Shown one piece after another: positions 7,976 to 17,797 of a stretch of DNA of 64,000 nt. This stretch comes from Aliicoccus persicus. Lineage in GTDB: Bacteria; Bacillota; Bacilli; Staphylococcales; Salinicoccaceae. The notes below the pieces were generated by a model, which was not told the DNA's origin, searched no databases, and saw only the letters and a program-made list of their open reading frames with translations. Positions within the stretch are counted from its first letter, which is position 1. The number at the start of each line of letters is the position of its first letter. Location: positions 355,910-419,909 of the forward strand of contig NZ_FOIT01000001.1 of NCBI RefSeq assembly GCF_900110815.1. Direction: 5' to 3'. The translations under genes and the position numbers were made by a program.

Positions 7976-7998
7976 AAAATCGCCTTGCGGCGATTTAA
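7976..7998 (-). terminator. Terminator-like hairpin between asnS and dnaD
   Basis: On the minus strand ATCGCC-GCAA-GGCGAT is followed immediately by a T-run (TTTTTTATT). It sits between the asnS stop and the dnaD start 40 bases on, so it should reduce transcription from aspB-asnS into dnaD-nth. Confidence 0.75.
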
Positions 7999-9288
7999 TT
8001 ATGGATACAAGCGATTTAATAAACGTGGGAACGGTGCAGTTTCTCTGACATGCTTCACACCGGATAACCATGCAACTGTTCGTTCTAATCCTAGTCCAAA
8101 TCCTGAGTGTGGTACAGAACCATATTTTCTTAAATCTAAGAACCATTGATATGCATCTAAGTCTAAGTTATGTGCTTCAATACGTTCTTTTAACGTATCA
8201 TAGTCACTAATTCTTTCACTACCACCGATGATCTCACCATAGCCTTCTGGTGCAATTAAATCTGCACAGAGTACTGTTCGTGGATCTTCTGGATTTTCAG
8301 GCATATAGAATGATTTAATTTCTTTCGGATAGTTCGTAATAAACACAGGCAACTCAAAATGGTTCGCAATTTCTGTTTCATGCGGTGCTCCAAAATCGTC
8401 ACCCCACTCGATATCTGTGTACCCTTTTTCTTTTAGTAACTCAATAGCGTCTGTATACGTGATGCGTGGGAACGGTGTTTTTATTTTTTCTAAAACTGAA
8501 ACATCTCTATCTAGGATTTCTAAATCTAATTTACAATGTTCAAGTACGTTTTGTACAAGGTATGTAACGTACTCTTCTTGAACTTTTAAGCTGTCCTCAT
8601 GATCATAGAATGCCATTTCAGGCTCGATCATCCAAAACTCAATTAAGTGACGACGTGTTTTAGACTTTTCTGCTCTGAATGTTGGACCGAAAGTAAACAC
8701 TTTACCATGCGCCATTGCAGCAGCTTCTGCATAGAGCTGACCACTTTGAGATAGATAAGCATCCTCATCAAAGTATTTCGTATGGAACAATTCTGTCGTG
8801 CCTTCTGGTGAAGAACTCGTTAAGATTGGTGGATCAATTTTCTTAAATCCATTGTCATAGAAAAAGTCATAAGTACTTTTAATGATTTGGTTACGAATGT
8901 TCATCACAGCAAATTGTCTTTTAGAACGCAACCATAGATGACGGTTGTCGAGTAAAAATTCTGGACCATGTTCTTTTGGTGTAATTGGATAGTTTTCAGC
9001 TCTTTGAATGACTTCAATCGCAGTAACTTCCATTTCGTAGCCAAATGATGAACGATCATCTTCTTTAATTAAACCTGTCACATACATCGATGATTCTTGT
9101 GTTAAATCTTTTGCTACTTCAAATAATGCTTCGTCATTAGCTTTTACAACGACACCTTGAATGAATCCTGTGCCATCTCTAAGTTGTAAAAACTGTATGT
9201 TGTTGTTTCCTCTTTTTTGTAATAACCAGCAACCGATTGTTACTGTTTCTCCTAAATGTTTTGGCGATTGGTTAATTGTCGTTTTCAT
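7999..9288 (-). CDS. asnS: Asparaginyl-tRNA synthetase
   Basis: Charges tRNA-Asn with asparagine. The 429-residue protein has the N-terminal OB-fold anticodon-binding domain (about 15-100, with [17 protein letters not shown]) and a class II catalytic core with motif 2 ([20 protein letters not shown]) and motif 3 ([13 protein letters not shown]). Length is typical for bacterial AsnRS. The ATG follows AGAAGGAGT. Its start overlaps the 3' end of aspB by 17 bases, the Bacillus aspB-asnS arrangement that couples aspartate supply to Asn-tRNA charging. No T-box leader precedes it. Confidence 0.96.
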   Translation of the reverse strand: MKTTINQSPKHLGETVTIGCWLLQKRGNNNIQFLQLRDGTGFIQGVVVKANDEALFEVAKDLTQESSMYVTGLIKEDDRSSFGYEMEVTAIEVIQRAENYPITPKEHGPEFLLDNRHLWLRSKRQFAVMNIRNQIIKSTYDFFYDNGFKKIDPPILTSSSPEGTTELFHTKYFDEDAYLSQSGQLYAEAAAMAHGKVFTFGPTFRAEKSKTRRHLIEFWMIEPEMAFYDHEDSLKVQEEYVTYLVQNVLEHCKLDLEILDRDVSVLEKIKTPFPRITYTDAIELLKEKGYTDIEWGDDFGAPHETEIANHFELPVFITNYPKEIKSFYMPENPEDPRTVLCADLIAPEGYGEIIGGSERISDYDTLKERIEAHNLDLDAYQWFLDLRKYGSVPHSGFGLGLERTVAWLSGVKHVRETAPFPRLLNRLYP

Positions 9289-10477
9289 GCGATACTCCTT
9301 CTAATTTTGTCTCTACAAATGATTTAATTCTTTTCATTCCCTCAGTGAACTTTTCTTCACTTGTTGCATAGCTCATGCGGATGTTATCTGGTGCAGAAAA
9401 ACTACTTCCAGCAACAACTGCAACATGCACTTCTTCTAGTATAGCATCGCACATTGCATCTACAGAATCAAACCCGCAGCGTGTTGCACATTCTTTAAAA
9501 TTCGGGAAGAAATAAAATGCCCCTTCTGGTTTAACACATTCTACATATGGAATCTCTTTTATTAATTTATAGCCAGATTCACGGCGTTTATTGAACAATT
9601 GTCTATTTCTCTCTAAATAGTCTTCACCGAGTTCTAAAGCAGTGACAGAACCAAATTGAATCGGTGTTGGCACGTTCGATGTTGAATGCGATACAATGTC
9701 CGTCATATGTTTGATCACTTGTGCATCAGCACACGCATAGCCAATACGTAAGCCGGTCATAGCATGTGACTTGCTCAGCCCATTGATTACAATTGTTTTT
9801 GCTTTCATTGCAGGAGAACTTTCTGCAATAGAATGATGGGTCTGACCATATGTCAATTTTTCATAAATTTCATCCGACACAACCCAAATGTCTTTATCTT
9901 CTAAATAGCTTGCAAGCGCATCAATTTCTTCTTTTGAATAAACGCTCCCTGTCGGGTTACTTGGTGAATTTAGAATAATCGCACGTGTTTTATCTGTGAC
10001 GACACGCTCAAGTTCTTCGACAGTCACTTTAAATGCATTGGATTCTTTCGTATGAAGTAAAACAGGCGTACCTTGAGCTAACTTCACATGCTCTGGATAA
10101 CTCACCCAGAATGGCGCTGGAATAATAACTTCATCACCTTCATTAATAATCGATTGAAACGCATTGTACAGTACATGCTTTGCACCAACACCAATAAATA
10201 TCTCATTTAAGTCATAATCAAGCCCGTGATCATTTTTCATCTTTCTTTGGACACTCTTTTTTAATTCTTTGACACCACTGCCCGCTGAGTATCTATTTTT
10301 ACCATCCAACATTGCTTGATGAATCGACTCTATAATTTCAGGCGGTGTATTAAAGTCAGGCTCACCGACTGTTAAATTGACGACATCATGTCCTTCTAAA
10401 ATTAAGGCTGCTGCTTTTGCACTACTCGCCATCGTTTGGCTCGGTGTAATATTTTTTACACGATCTGAAAACTGCAT
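9272..10477 (-). CDS. aspB: Pyridoxal phosphate-dependent aspartate aminotransferase
   Basis: Transaminates aspartate and 2-oxoglutarate to oxaloacetate and glutamate. This is a fold type I, class Ib aminotransferase of 401 residues with substrate/cofactor motifs [23 protein letters not shown] and [10 protein letters not shown]. The PLP-binding lysine is K236 in [16 protein letters not shown]. The start ATG lies behind GAGGAG. It is the first gene of an aspB-asnS pair and follows dinG with a 31-bp gap on the same strand. Specificity for aspartate over other amino acids is inferred from context and family resemblance. Confidence 0.92.
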   Translation of the reverse strand: MQFSDRVKNITPSQTMASSAKAAALILEGHDVVNLTVGEPDFNTPPEIIESIHQAMLDGKNRYSAGSGVKELKKSVQRKMKNDHGLDYDLNEIFIGVGAKHVLYNAFQSIINEGDEVIIPAPFWVSYPEHVKLAQGTPVLLHTKESNAFKVTVEELERVVTDKTRAIILNSPSNPTGSVYSKEEIDALASYLEDKDIWVVSDEIYEKLTYGQTHHSIAESSPAMKAKTIVINGLSKSHAMTGLRIGYACADAQVIKHMTDIVSHSTSNVPTPIQFGSVTALELGEDYLERNRQLFNKRRESGYKLIKEIPYVECVKPEGAFYFFPNFKECATRCGFDSVDAMCDAILEEVHVAVVAGSSFSAPDNIRMSYATSEEKFTEGMKRIKSFVETKLEGVSHENDN

Positions 10478-10508
10478 GACTATCGCTCCTCATTGTTTAA
10501 TAATCTAA

Positions 10509-13013
10509 TTATAAATCAGTCAATGTATTCTTGAAAGTTTCAATTGAGCTGTGGATGATATTTTCTGCTGGAAAATACTTTAAAAAAGCATTTTTGTAAT
10601 TGCTAAACAATATCCGTTTATCAAATACAATGATAATGCCACGTTTAGAATTTCCACGATTCATTCGCCCGATAATCTGTCTAAATTGAAACACAGCTCT
10701 CGGTAATTCTTCATCCATAAACGATGAACTTTTATCGTAAAATCTGAATGGTAACTTTTGCATCATAATTACTTTTTCACCATCGAGTTCAAAATCTACA
10801 CCTTCAGTAAAGCCACTCGTAACTAATAGTATTGAATGCTTCATCTGTTTAAAGGATCCGAGAAGTTTTGTCGCTGAGACGTGCTTTGTCTGTTTTAAAA
10901 TTGCATAGTCTTCAAGTTCAGATAATGATTCTAAATAAAACACTGCTTTTTCAATCGCTTCATAGCTCGTCATAAAAACAACCAGTTTCTTATTCGTTTC
11001 AGAAACATAAAGTGCAACATATTCAACGAGTTTTTCTATATATTCATCTGTCGATTCAAGTTTTGGCATATCGTTTGGAACAAACAATTTTGTTTCTTTA
11101 AACATGGATTCATCTGTTAAAATCCTCGTCTCATACGTGCGATTTCTAAATATTGATTCGATATGCTTAAACTTATTATTGATTTCTAGCGTACCCGACA
11201 ATAACACCATTGAAGTTACTTGCTGGAATAATTCTTCGTAATCAAGTCCATGATGATTTAAGAGCGAAATTTTAACTTGTTGCAAGTGATTGCGTTTAGA
11301 TATATGAATATGATTATCCATTATCCCTTCAATCAATCGATCGATAAGCATCTGATAATGCGACACATGATTAAACAAAATATCTGAGTCAGGTTTATCC
11401 TTAATCGTAGCTAAAAAACGCGTTAACAATGGTTGCGATAGATTGATATGTTTAACAGCAGCGTCCAGTTGATCATTATTGATGGCATCAAAAATGTCAT
11501 GTAAATGTATTGAAAGTTGTTCAATAATGTCTTCTAACAAATAGTACGAAACATCTTCTGTGCCTTCATATAAGTGATACAACAGTTTTTCATCAGATAA
11601 AGCCCCGACTTGATTGAGCATAAACTTCATCGATGAAAATGTTAACTTTGTCTTATGTTTTTCAATGAGTGCATCAACTAATTGATGTGCTTCATCAATA
11701 ATTAAATGATGTATATTTGGAAACATCACTAAAACATCTGCCATATAGTAATGATTTGTAATGATAAGTCCATGGTTTTTAACAGCAGTAAACATTCGTT
11801 TGAAGTGGTATTTATCTAATTCTGGTTTATGTATTGTTGCAAGATCGTAATACACTTTCTCTGTCGCTTTTAAGTTTAAATCATCCATGTCTCCTGTTTG
11901 AGATTCAGCGAGCCAAATGATTAACTTCATCTTGAGCGTCGCATAATCATTATTCTCTGAATGCTGCTCTATTAAATATTGAACAGCATTTAAGTTTATG
12001 TAATTCGACTTGCCTTTTAAACTGATAAATGGGATATACATACCCAGCGCATCCAACACATGCCTAAACGCATTTTCAAACAACTCATTTTGTAATATTT
12101 TTCGAGATGTACTCAGCAATACCGGTCGTTTTGTTTCTGCATGGAAAACAACAGCCGCAATTAAATAGGCACTTGTCTTTCCTGCACCAGTATATGCTTC
12201 GATTGCAATATTTTCGTCATTGATGAGCTTTTCATATACATCTTTGATGATATCGAACTGGATTTCTCGGTATTCTAACTGATGATGTGCTAAATATTTT
12301 TCATATGCTGATTTTATGTCCGTCTTATATATATTGACTGTTTCATGCTCCAGTTGTTTTAAGTACAGTTGACCCACCTGATCAAACTTCGAAGTATCGT
12401 TCGTTTGATTCGTTTCATAGATGCTGAACAATAATCGATCAAAATCAAATCTCAGCTGTCGACTCTCATGATAGAGTTGAAACAAAATATCTTTTGGTAA
12501 AACAGATAACTTCTGTATGATCTTCAGTAATAGCTGCGCAGTAGCGTGCGCATCATCATCTGCACGATGCGCGTTTTTAAGAGGAATACCTAATTCATTT
12601 GCAACATTGTTGAGTTGGTGTTTATCAATTTTAGGATAAACGATTTGACTCATCTCTACAGTATCTAACGTCCACTTCGGCTTGAAATCTAGCCCCTCTT
12701 TCGCAAATGCGTCTTTTAAGAAAGTCACATCGAAGTGTATATTGTGCGCTACGATGACGCAATCACTCAATTTATTAAACAAGTCATGCGCGATATCTTT
12801 AAATTTTGGCTGTCCGATTAGATCTGCCATCGTAATGCGAGTTAACTCTTCAACAAATAAAGGAATTTTATCTGCATCAGAAAGAAAATGTGTCGATGTA
12901 TCCACAATAGCATTATCTTTAACAAAGACGACACTGATTTGTAAGATATGATCTGTTATTCTATTGTTTCCAGTCGTTTCTAAATCGATTACTGCGAATG
13001 TTTTATGTAGCAT
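10509..13013 (-). CDS. dinG: DnaQ-like exonuclease / DinG-family helicase
   Basis: A fusion of an N-terminal DEDDh 3'-5' exonuclease (VIDLETTGNN at 8-17, AHNIHFDVTFLK, HRADDDAHAT) with a C-terminal superfamily 2 XPD/DinG-like helicase. Walker A is GAGKT at 276-280, the DEAH box is at 440-443, and motif VI is QIIGRMNRGNSKRG. This is the Gram-positive form. The cysteine cluster that holds the Fe-S centre in E. coli DinG is not seen, so helicase activity may be absent, as reported for S. aureus DinG, where exonuclease activity dominates. Length 834 aa is slightly under the roughly 900 typical. It lies between birA and aspB, all minus strand. Confidence 0.92.
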   Translation of the reverse strand: MLHKTFAVIDLETTGNNRITDHILQISVVFVKDNAIVDTSTHFLSDADKIPLFVEELTRITMADLIGQPKFKDIAHDLFNKLSDCVIVAHNIHFDVTFLKDAFAKEGLDFKPKWTLDTVEMSQIVYPKIDKHQLNNVANELGIPLKNAHRADDDAHATAQLLLKIIQKLSVLPKDILFQLYHESRQLRFDFDRLLFSIYETNQTNDTSKFDQVGQLYLKQLEHETVNIYKTDIKSAYEKYLAHHQLEYREIQFDIIKDVYEKLINDENIAIEAYTGAGKTSAYLIAAVVFHAETKRPVLLSTSRKILQNELFENAFRHVLDALGMYIPFISLKGKSNYINLNAVQYLIEQHSENNDYATLKMKLIIWLAESQTGDMDDLNLKATEKVYYDLATIHKPELDKYHFKRMFTAVKNHGLIITNHYYMADVLVMFPNIHHLIIDEAHQLVDALIEKHKTKLTFSSMKFMLNQVGALSDEKLLYHLYEGTEDVSYYLLEDIIEQLSIHLHDIFDAINNDQLDAAVKHINLSQPLLTRFLATIKDKPDSDILFNHVSHYQMLIDRLIEGIMDNHIHISKRNHLQQVKISLLNHHGLDYEELFQQVTSMVLLSGTLEINNKFKHIESIFRNRTYETRILTDESMFKETKLFVPNDMPKLESTDEYIEKLVEYVALYVSETNKKLVVFMTSYEAIEKAVFYLESLSELEDYAILKQTKHVSATKLLGSFKQMKHSILLVTSGFTEGVDFELDGEKVIMMQKLPFRFYDKSSSFMDEELPRAVFQFRQIIGRMNRGNSKRGIIIVFDKRILFSNYKNAFLKYFPAENIIHSSIETFKNTLTDL

Positions 13014-13022
13014 GTCATTCTC

Positions 13023-13982
13023 CTAATTGAGTTCGATATCGGCACTGATTACCTTTCTAATCGTACCATCGCTATCCAGCACATCTAAAAATCCATTCTC
13101 ATCGATGGATAGTGCTTTTGCTCGATATGACTCATTATATGAATTTATCGTCAGTTCTCTTTCAAAGATATTTGCATGTTCAATCCATTCATCTAGTATC
13201 TCATTAAATCGATTATTTTTGAAATCGACATACGCTTCTTTCAACGAACGAATCAGTTCATTAAAAAAATCTTCAATATTTATTTCAGATTCTCCTGCAC
13301 CTTCAAGAGATACTGCAGTTTGGACATCTTTAAGATGCTCTGAGTCAAATAGATTGATACCGATACCACAGATAATTGAATCGATGAGATTGGATTCAGA
13401 AATAATCTCAGTTAAAAACCCACACAGTTTTTTTTCGCCGACGTAAATGTCATTTGGCCATTTTATTCTTGCTTCTACATTGGTCACTCTACTGACTGCA
13501 CGTTGTATAGCAAGAGAAATATGATAGTTAAACTTTCCTATTTCAGTTAAGGGAAGCTGAGGTTTAAAGACAATCGACATATACAGACCTGATTGTTTTG
13601 GAGACACCCAAGAACGATTAAAGCGACCTCTACCCTTTTGTTGTTCACTCGCAACGACAATGAAAGTATCATCAAGTTCACGCAGTTTTTGCATCGCATA
13701 CGTCTGTGTGGAATCCACTGTTTCTAAATAAAACACATGATCTACAAACTGATGTTTCTTCACGATACTCTCTATTAAAGTACCATCGATCTTATTTGGT
13801 GTTTGCACAAGTTGATAGCCTTTATTCGTCACTGCTTTAATTTCATAACCATTTTTTCTTAACGATTCAATCGCTTTCCATACACTCGTACGAGATATAT
13901 TCAAATCTTTAGCAATTTGTCCTCCCGAGATATAGCTTTCTTTTTCTAATGCATTTAGAACATCTTGTTTAATCTTTGACAT
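13023..13982 (-). CDS. birA: Biotin-protein ligase / biotin operon repressor BirA
   Basis: Activates biotin to biotinyl-AMP and attaches it to acetyl-CoA and pyruvate carboxylases; the AMP-bound form represses biotin genes. It has an N-terminal winged helix-turn-helix (GGQIAKDLNISRTSVWKAIE), a central catalytic domain with the biotinyl-AMP loop KGRGRFNRSW and KWPNDIYV, and a small C-terminal SH3-like domain. The presence of the HTH makes it the bifunctional class II type. I start at the internal ATG (13982, 319 aa), which has GGGTG seven bases upstream and matches the S. aureus N-terminus; an upstream ATG at 14000 has no ribosome site. Its start overlaps the end of cca by 14 bases. Confidence 0.93.
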   Translation of the reverse strand: MSKIKQDVLNALEKESYISGGQIAKDLNISRTSVWKAIESLRKNGYEIKAVTNKGYQLVQTPNKIDGTLIESIVKKHQFVDHVFYLETVDSTQTYAMQKLRELDDTFIVVASEQQKGRGRFNRSWVSPKQSGLYMSIVFKPQLPLTEIGKFNYHISLAIQRAVSRVTNVEARIKWPNDIYVGEKKLCGFLTEIISESNLIDSIICGIGINLFDSEHLKDVQTAVSLEGAGESEINIEDFFNELIRSLKEAYVDFKNNRFNEILDEWIEHANIFERELTINSYNESYRAKALSIDENGFLDVLDSDGTIRKVISADIELN

Positions 13983-15117
13983 GTTGTGACACCCATTCAT
14001 TTAACTGTTCAGTTGTGTTTTCAAGTTGATCGGTAACGACTAAATAGACTATTTTCTGTAATGTTTCTTTTAACCATGGACCTGGACCTCTATTCGTAAT
14101 AGCCATAATATCTCGCCCATTAATTGCTAAATCTTTGATACTCTTTATCGGTAAATCATCAGAGATACTGATGGCGAATTCCAGATTTGTTGTATCTGTA
14201 GAAAGTATCACTTGGTTTTCGTTAATTAATTTCAAACTGCGTTCAAGTAGTGATTTTTCAAAATCATAGCTTAGAATGCGTGCATCTTTATATGATTGAT
14301 GATGCATTAATATTTTTAAAATCAACTTTATTTCATTAATCTCATCATTTGATATACGTAATTCAGTCAATCTTTCAACATCAACATGTTCAAAATATAT
14401 TTGAGTCGCAATTTCTTCAGGAAAGTTATTCGTCTTAAAATTGAGATATAGTTCTTGATTAAACTGTTTAAAGACAGGCATGAAATTAAATAAAGATGAG
14501 TCGATAATTTGTTGTTTATTTTGATTGATATGATTCGATTCATACATCTTCTTAATTTCAGACATAATGCGTTCAATTGAAACATGTTGTATCGATGATG
14601 CATGTTGTATGATTGCTTCAAATGTTGAATGATGAATTTGAAACTTCAACTGTGTGCTAAACCGTAGTGCACGTAACATGCGGAGAGCATCTTCTTCAAA
14701 GCGTTCTTTGGCAAAACCGACAGTTTTAATCAATTGATTTTTAATATCTGCTTGTCCTTCATATGGATCATATACGACAAGTTCCTCGTTCATCGCAATC
14801 GCATTCATCGTGAAATCACGGTGTTTTAAATCATCATCTAATCGATCTGAATACTCGGATTCTGAACGATACGTCGTGACTTCAATCGGTTCGCCATTCA
14901 TTACGACGATGATTGTTCCATGTTCCTTGCCAACATCAATGGTTTTTTTAAACAACTGCTCAATCACATCTGGCGTTGCATTCGTCGTAATATCAACATC
15001 TTTAATTTTTCGCTTTAACAAATAGTCTCTAACACAACCACCGACAAAATAACCTTCATAATTATTTCGATTCAGTACTTGTATTACAATTTTTCCATTA
15101 TCAAACACTTGTGTCAT
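13969..15117 (-). CDS. cca: CCA-adding tRNA nucleotidyltransferase
   Basis: Adds or repairs the 3' CCA end of tRNAs. This is a bacterial class II enzyme with a head domain VGGCVRDYLL, catalytic D40-V-D42, HGTIIVV, the flexible-loop region and RDFTMNAIA, followed by the RNA- and base-selecting neck with EDALRMLRALRFSTQL. It lacks an HD domain, as in Bacillus. The chosen ATG at 15117 has GGGTGAT upstream and overlaps the bshA stop (TAAAATG); an in-frame GTG at 15126 lies inside that ribosome site. The product is 382 aa. It is coupled to bshA upstream and birA downstream. Confidence 0.94.
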   Translation of the reverse strand: MTQVFDNGKIVIQVLNRNNYEGYFVGGCVRDYLLKRKIKDVDITTNATPDVIEQLFKKTIDVGKEHGTIIVVMNGEPIEVTTYRSESEYSDRLDDDLKHRDFTMNAIAMNEELVVYDPYEGQADIKNQLIKTVGFAKERFEEDALRMLRALRFSTQLKFQIHHSTFEAIIQHASSIQHVSIERIMSEIKKMYESNHINQNKQQIIDSSLFNFMPVFKQFNQELYLNFKTNNFPEEIATQIYFEHVDVERLTELRISNDEINEIKLILKILMHHQSYKDARILSYDFEKSLLERSLKLINENQVILSTDTTNLEFAISISDDLPIKSIKDLAINGRDIMAITNRGPGPWLKETLQKIVYLVVTDQLENTTEQLNEWVSQHVKD

Positions 15118-15118
15118 T

Positions 15119-16249
15119 TTAATCACCCAATAGCTGTTTATACATTACTTCATACTGATCAATAATCTTAGTAGAATTAAAGCGTTCCCCCACATCACGT
15201 AGTGCAGCATGTTTTAAATGATCTCTTAGCGCATTATCTCTAGATAGCTTTACCATATATTCACTTGCTTTTTTATAATCGTGAACATCAACGATAAATC
15301 CCGTTTCTTCATGTTTGATGACTTCAGGAATACCACCTGCATTTGACCCAATGGGTACGAGACCACAGTTCATCGCTTCTAACAGTGATAACCCAAAACT
15401 TTCTTTTTCGCTGAGTAACATAAAGATATCACTCATTAAGTAATACATGCCAATGTGCGGCTGTTGACCGACAAACAATACTTTATGTCTAATTTCTAAT
15501 TCAGTTGCTAAAGCTTTCATTTTTGAAGATAAAGGACCATCACCAGCAAGCACTAATATCATATCTACTTGTTCAGAAGCGAGCTTAAATGCACGTAAAA
15601 TATCATCGATGCGTTTTATTTCTCTAAAATTACTCGCATGAATGACCACGGTTGTGCCCTCATCGATATGGTATCTTTGACGCATCTCTTTTCTGATGCT
15701 TGCATCTAAATAATTAAACTTTTCTTCATCAATGAAGTTAAAAATCGTTTGAATATCTACCTCTGGATTAATTAATTCATAAGTATCACGCTTTAAGCTA
15801 TCAGATACTGATGTTGTAACATCAGACTCTTCAATACCGAACTTTATTGCTGATTTTAAAGAGAGGTCTTGCCCAAGTATCGTAATATCCGTTCCATGTA
15901 ATGTCGTCACTATTTTTATATCTCTTTTTGCAATTTGTTTTGCTAATATGCCGCATATCGCATGTGGCACTGCATAATGCATGTGAATGACATCTAACTC
16001 ATATTCGTCAATGACATTCGCTATTTTGTTCGCTAACGTAATATCGTAAGGTGGATATTTAAATACATTATATGATGTCACATCAATGCGATGTGTATAT
16101 ATATTATGAGATGCATCATTTAACCGATATGGTGTTTCTGATGCAATAAAATGAATTTCATGATCACGTTTTGCTAGCTGTAGTCCTAGTTCAGTCGCAA
16201 CAATACCGCTACCACCAATACTTGGATAACATGTTATACCAATTTTCAT
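15119..16249 (-). CDS. bshA: Bacillithiol biosynthesis glycosyltransferase BshA
   Basis: Transfers GlcNAc from UDP-GlcNAc to L-malate, the first step of bacillithiol synthesis. This is a GT-B fold, GT4 family protein with N-terminal GITCYPSIGGSGIVATELG, middle TTLHGTDITILG, and the nucleotide-sugar site LSEKESFGLSLLEAMNCG. The start is set at the ATG directly after AGAGGAGGCTAC (ATGs at 16252 and 16249), giving about 376 residues, the length of B. subtilis BshA; a longer frame to 16288 has no ribosome site. It is the first gene of a bshA-cca-birA block. With ypdA and brxB elsewhere in the window, it shows that this organism uses bacillithiol. Confidence 0.94.
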   Translation of the reverse strand: MKIGITCYPSIGGSGIVATELGLQLAKRDHEIHFIASETPYRLNDASHNIYTHRIDVTSYNVFKYPPYDITLANKIANVIDEYELDVIHMHYAVPHAICGILAKQIAKRDIKIVTTLHGTDITILGQDLSLKSAIKFGIEESDVTTSVSDSLKRDTYELINPEVDIQTIFNFIDEEKFNYLDASIRKEMRQRYHIDEGTTVVIHASNFREIKRIDDILRAFKLASEQVDMILVLAGDGPLSSKMKALATELEIRHKVLFVGQQPHIGMYYLMSDIFMLLSEKESFGLSLLEAMNCGLVPIGSNAGGIPEVIKHEETGFIVDVHDYKKASEYMVKLSRDNALRDHLKHAALRDVGERFNSTKIIDQYEVMYKQLLGD

Positions 16250-16322
16250 CATGTAGCCTCCTCTATTCTTCATCTTATATATTATCAATAATCATGCTTA
16301 TTTCATAAAACAAAAGCACAAA

Positions 16323-16350
16323 TAAAAAAAGCTAGGACATATGTCCTAGC
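16323..16350 (-). terminator. Terminator of the yugP-like metallopeptidase gene
   Basis: A perfect 20-bp palindrome (GCTAGGACAT/ATGTCCTAGC, 16331-16350) followed on the minus strand by TTTTTTTATT. Confidence 0.85.
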
Positions 16351-16366
16351 AAAAACTTCTTATAAA

Positions 16367-17074
16367 TTAATTTTGTGAACGTGCAATTAATATTAATCGA
16401 ACAAGTTCTGCGATCGCGACTGCAGTCGCAGCAACGTATGTCATGGCTGCTGCATTTAACACCTTCTTCGAATGTCTGTATTCTTTTTCGTTCACTAAGT
16501 TTAACGATTGAATTTGCTTCATTGCTCGACTTGAAGCATCGAATTCAACAGGTAATGTAACGACTTGGAATAATACAGCAAATGCGAACAATCCGATACC
16601 TGCCCATAATACATAAACACCAAAGTCTCCACCTGTTTGCATCATACCTGTAATAATAATACCAGCAAGTACAAGTAGCATACCAAAGTTACTACCGATA
16701 TTCGCAAGTGGAAAAAGTGCAGAACGGAAGTTTAAGAAAGCATAGCCAGTTGCATGTTGAATTGCGTGCCCGACTTCGTGTGCTGCAACTGCTGTACCAG
16801 CAACAGTCGGTTTATCGTAGTTGTCAGGTGATAAGCGAATAACCTTCGCACGTGGATCATAGTGATCACTTAAAAACCCACGGCCACGTTCTACCTGAAC
16901 ATCATATATCCCATTCTCTTCTAGAATGATACGCGCAACTTCTGCGCCGGTCTTACCACTCGTTGATCTTACTTTAGAATACTTGTTAAACGTAGATTTT
17001 ACGTTAAATTGTGCAAACATTGGAATGATGAAAATGATCGCAAAATAAATTATATACTGAAATAAACCTTCCAC
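16367..17074 (-). CDS. yugP: Membrane zinc metallopeptidase (YugP family, Zn_peptidase_2)
   Basis: A 235-residue integral membrane protein with an N-terminal transmembrane helix, a cytoplasmic zincin-like segment carrying the zinc site AAHEVGHAIQHATGY (HExxH), and further hydrophobic helices at about 120-145, 150-175 and 210-230. The family (PF04298) is widespread in Firmicutes; its substrate is not known to me. The start codon is GTG behind AAAGGAGACG. The gene is flanked by its own terminator and lies between bshA and ypjA on the same strand. Confidence 0.88.
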   Translation of the reverse strand: MEGLFQYIIYFAIIFIIPMFAQFNVKSTFNKYSKVRSTSGKTGAEVARIILEENGIYDVQVERGRGFLSDHYDPRAKVIRLSPDNYDKPTVAGTAVAAHEVGHAIQHATGYAFLNFRSALFPLANIGSNFGMLLVLAGIIITGMMQTGGDFGVYVLWAGIGLFAFAVLFQVVTLPVEFDASSRAMKQIQSLNLVNEKEYRHSKKVLNAAAMTYVAATAVAIAELVRLILIARSQN

Positions 17075-17134
17075 TTAAACGTCTCCTTTTGTCTTCTATC
17101 TTACTTATAATTTTACTGATTACATTTTTTATAG

Positions 17135-17746
17135 TCAATTAGAATGATTGTTTAAACGATTATTATTGAGATTTTCCTTATTTCTAGTAACGATTGTCAT
17201 CAATAATACTAGGACAATAATTGTTAGCCAAAATGCAAAGTAACCAATATGTTCAAAATAATGTTGTAAATTACCATAAACAGGATACTGTCTGTAAACA
17301 TAATCAATGACGTCATTATGGAATAGCCAAAAAGCTGTAACGTAAATATGCCATGTTTTCACTTCAAAGTGTGGTAAAAATAAAAATGCTTGTATTGCCA
17401 TGATGCCGTGCGAAGCAATCAACATCAAACCGATATTTGTTACCGTGCCAATTTCAATAAACGTAATAAAATTCATGACCACTGCCCATACGCCATATTT
17501 AATCAACGTTGTAAATGCAAGTGCATCAATCAAGCCAGATTTTTTATTTAACAACAACAGTAAGATTGAAATACATAAAAATAGTGTTGCAGTCGGACTG
17601 TCTGGCACAAACGGGATAAAGTACCATTCTGTCTGTGACAGCTGTCCTCGATACCAATAATAACCATATACTGTACCAATAAAGTTGCCAATAAGGAGTA
17701 ATATTAAAAATATTCGATTGAACATTAGCTTGTAGAAGAAGTTCAT
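17135..17746 (-). CDS. ypjA: DUF1405 membrane protein (YpjA)
   Basis: A 203-residue polytopic membrane protein with about six hydrophobic helices and conserved family patches such as YGYYWYRGQL and WYFIPFVPDSPTATLF. DUF1405/YpjA follows qcrC in Bacillus as well, hinting at a link to the bc complex or to respiratory membranes, but no function has been shown to my knowledge. Start ATG behind GAGGTGACAC. A terminator between qcrC and ypjA means its expression is partly separate from qcrABC. Confidence 0.85.
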   Translation of the reverse strand: MNFFYKLMFNRIFLILLLIGNFIGTVYGYYWYRGQLSQTEWYFIPFVPDSPTATLFLCISILLLLLNKKSGLIDALAFTTLIKYGVWAVVMNFITFIEIGTVTNIGLMLIASHGIMAIQAFLFLPHFEVKTWHIYVTAFWLFHNDVIDYVYRQYPVYGNLQHYFEHIGYFAFWLTIIVLVLLMTIVTRNKENLNNNRLNNHSN

Positions 17747-17756
17747 GTGTCACCTC

Positions 17757-17787
17757 AAAAGAAAGGAGTCCTTTTAAGAAGGACTCC
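17757..17787 (-). terminator. Terminator of qcrABC
   Basis: Nine-bp stem GGAGTCCTT/AAGGACTCC (17765-17773 with 17779-17787) with a five-base loop, followed on the minus strand by TTTCTTTT. It lies between qcrC and ypjA. Confidence 0.8.
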
Positions 17788-17797
17788 ATGTTGTTTA

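Noticed and set aside
10478-10508. T-box or other tRNA-sensing leader for aspB-asnS
   Set aside because: The gap to dinG is only 31 bp and holds no specifier or antiterminator sequence.
16280-16300. Fur-box-like ATTATCAATAATCAT upstream of bshA
   Set aside because: Only a partial match to the 19-bp inverted repeat in an A+T-rich region; not enough to support regulation.
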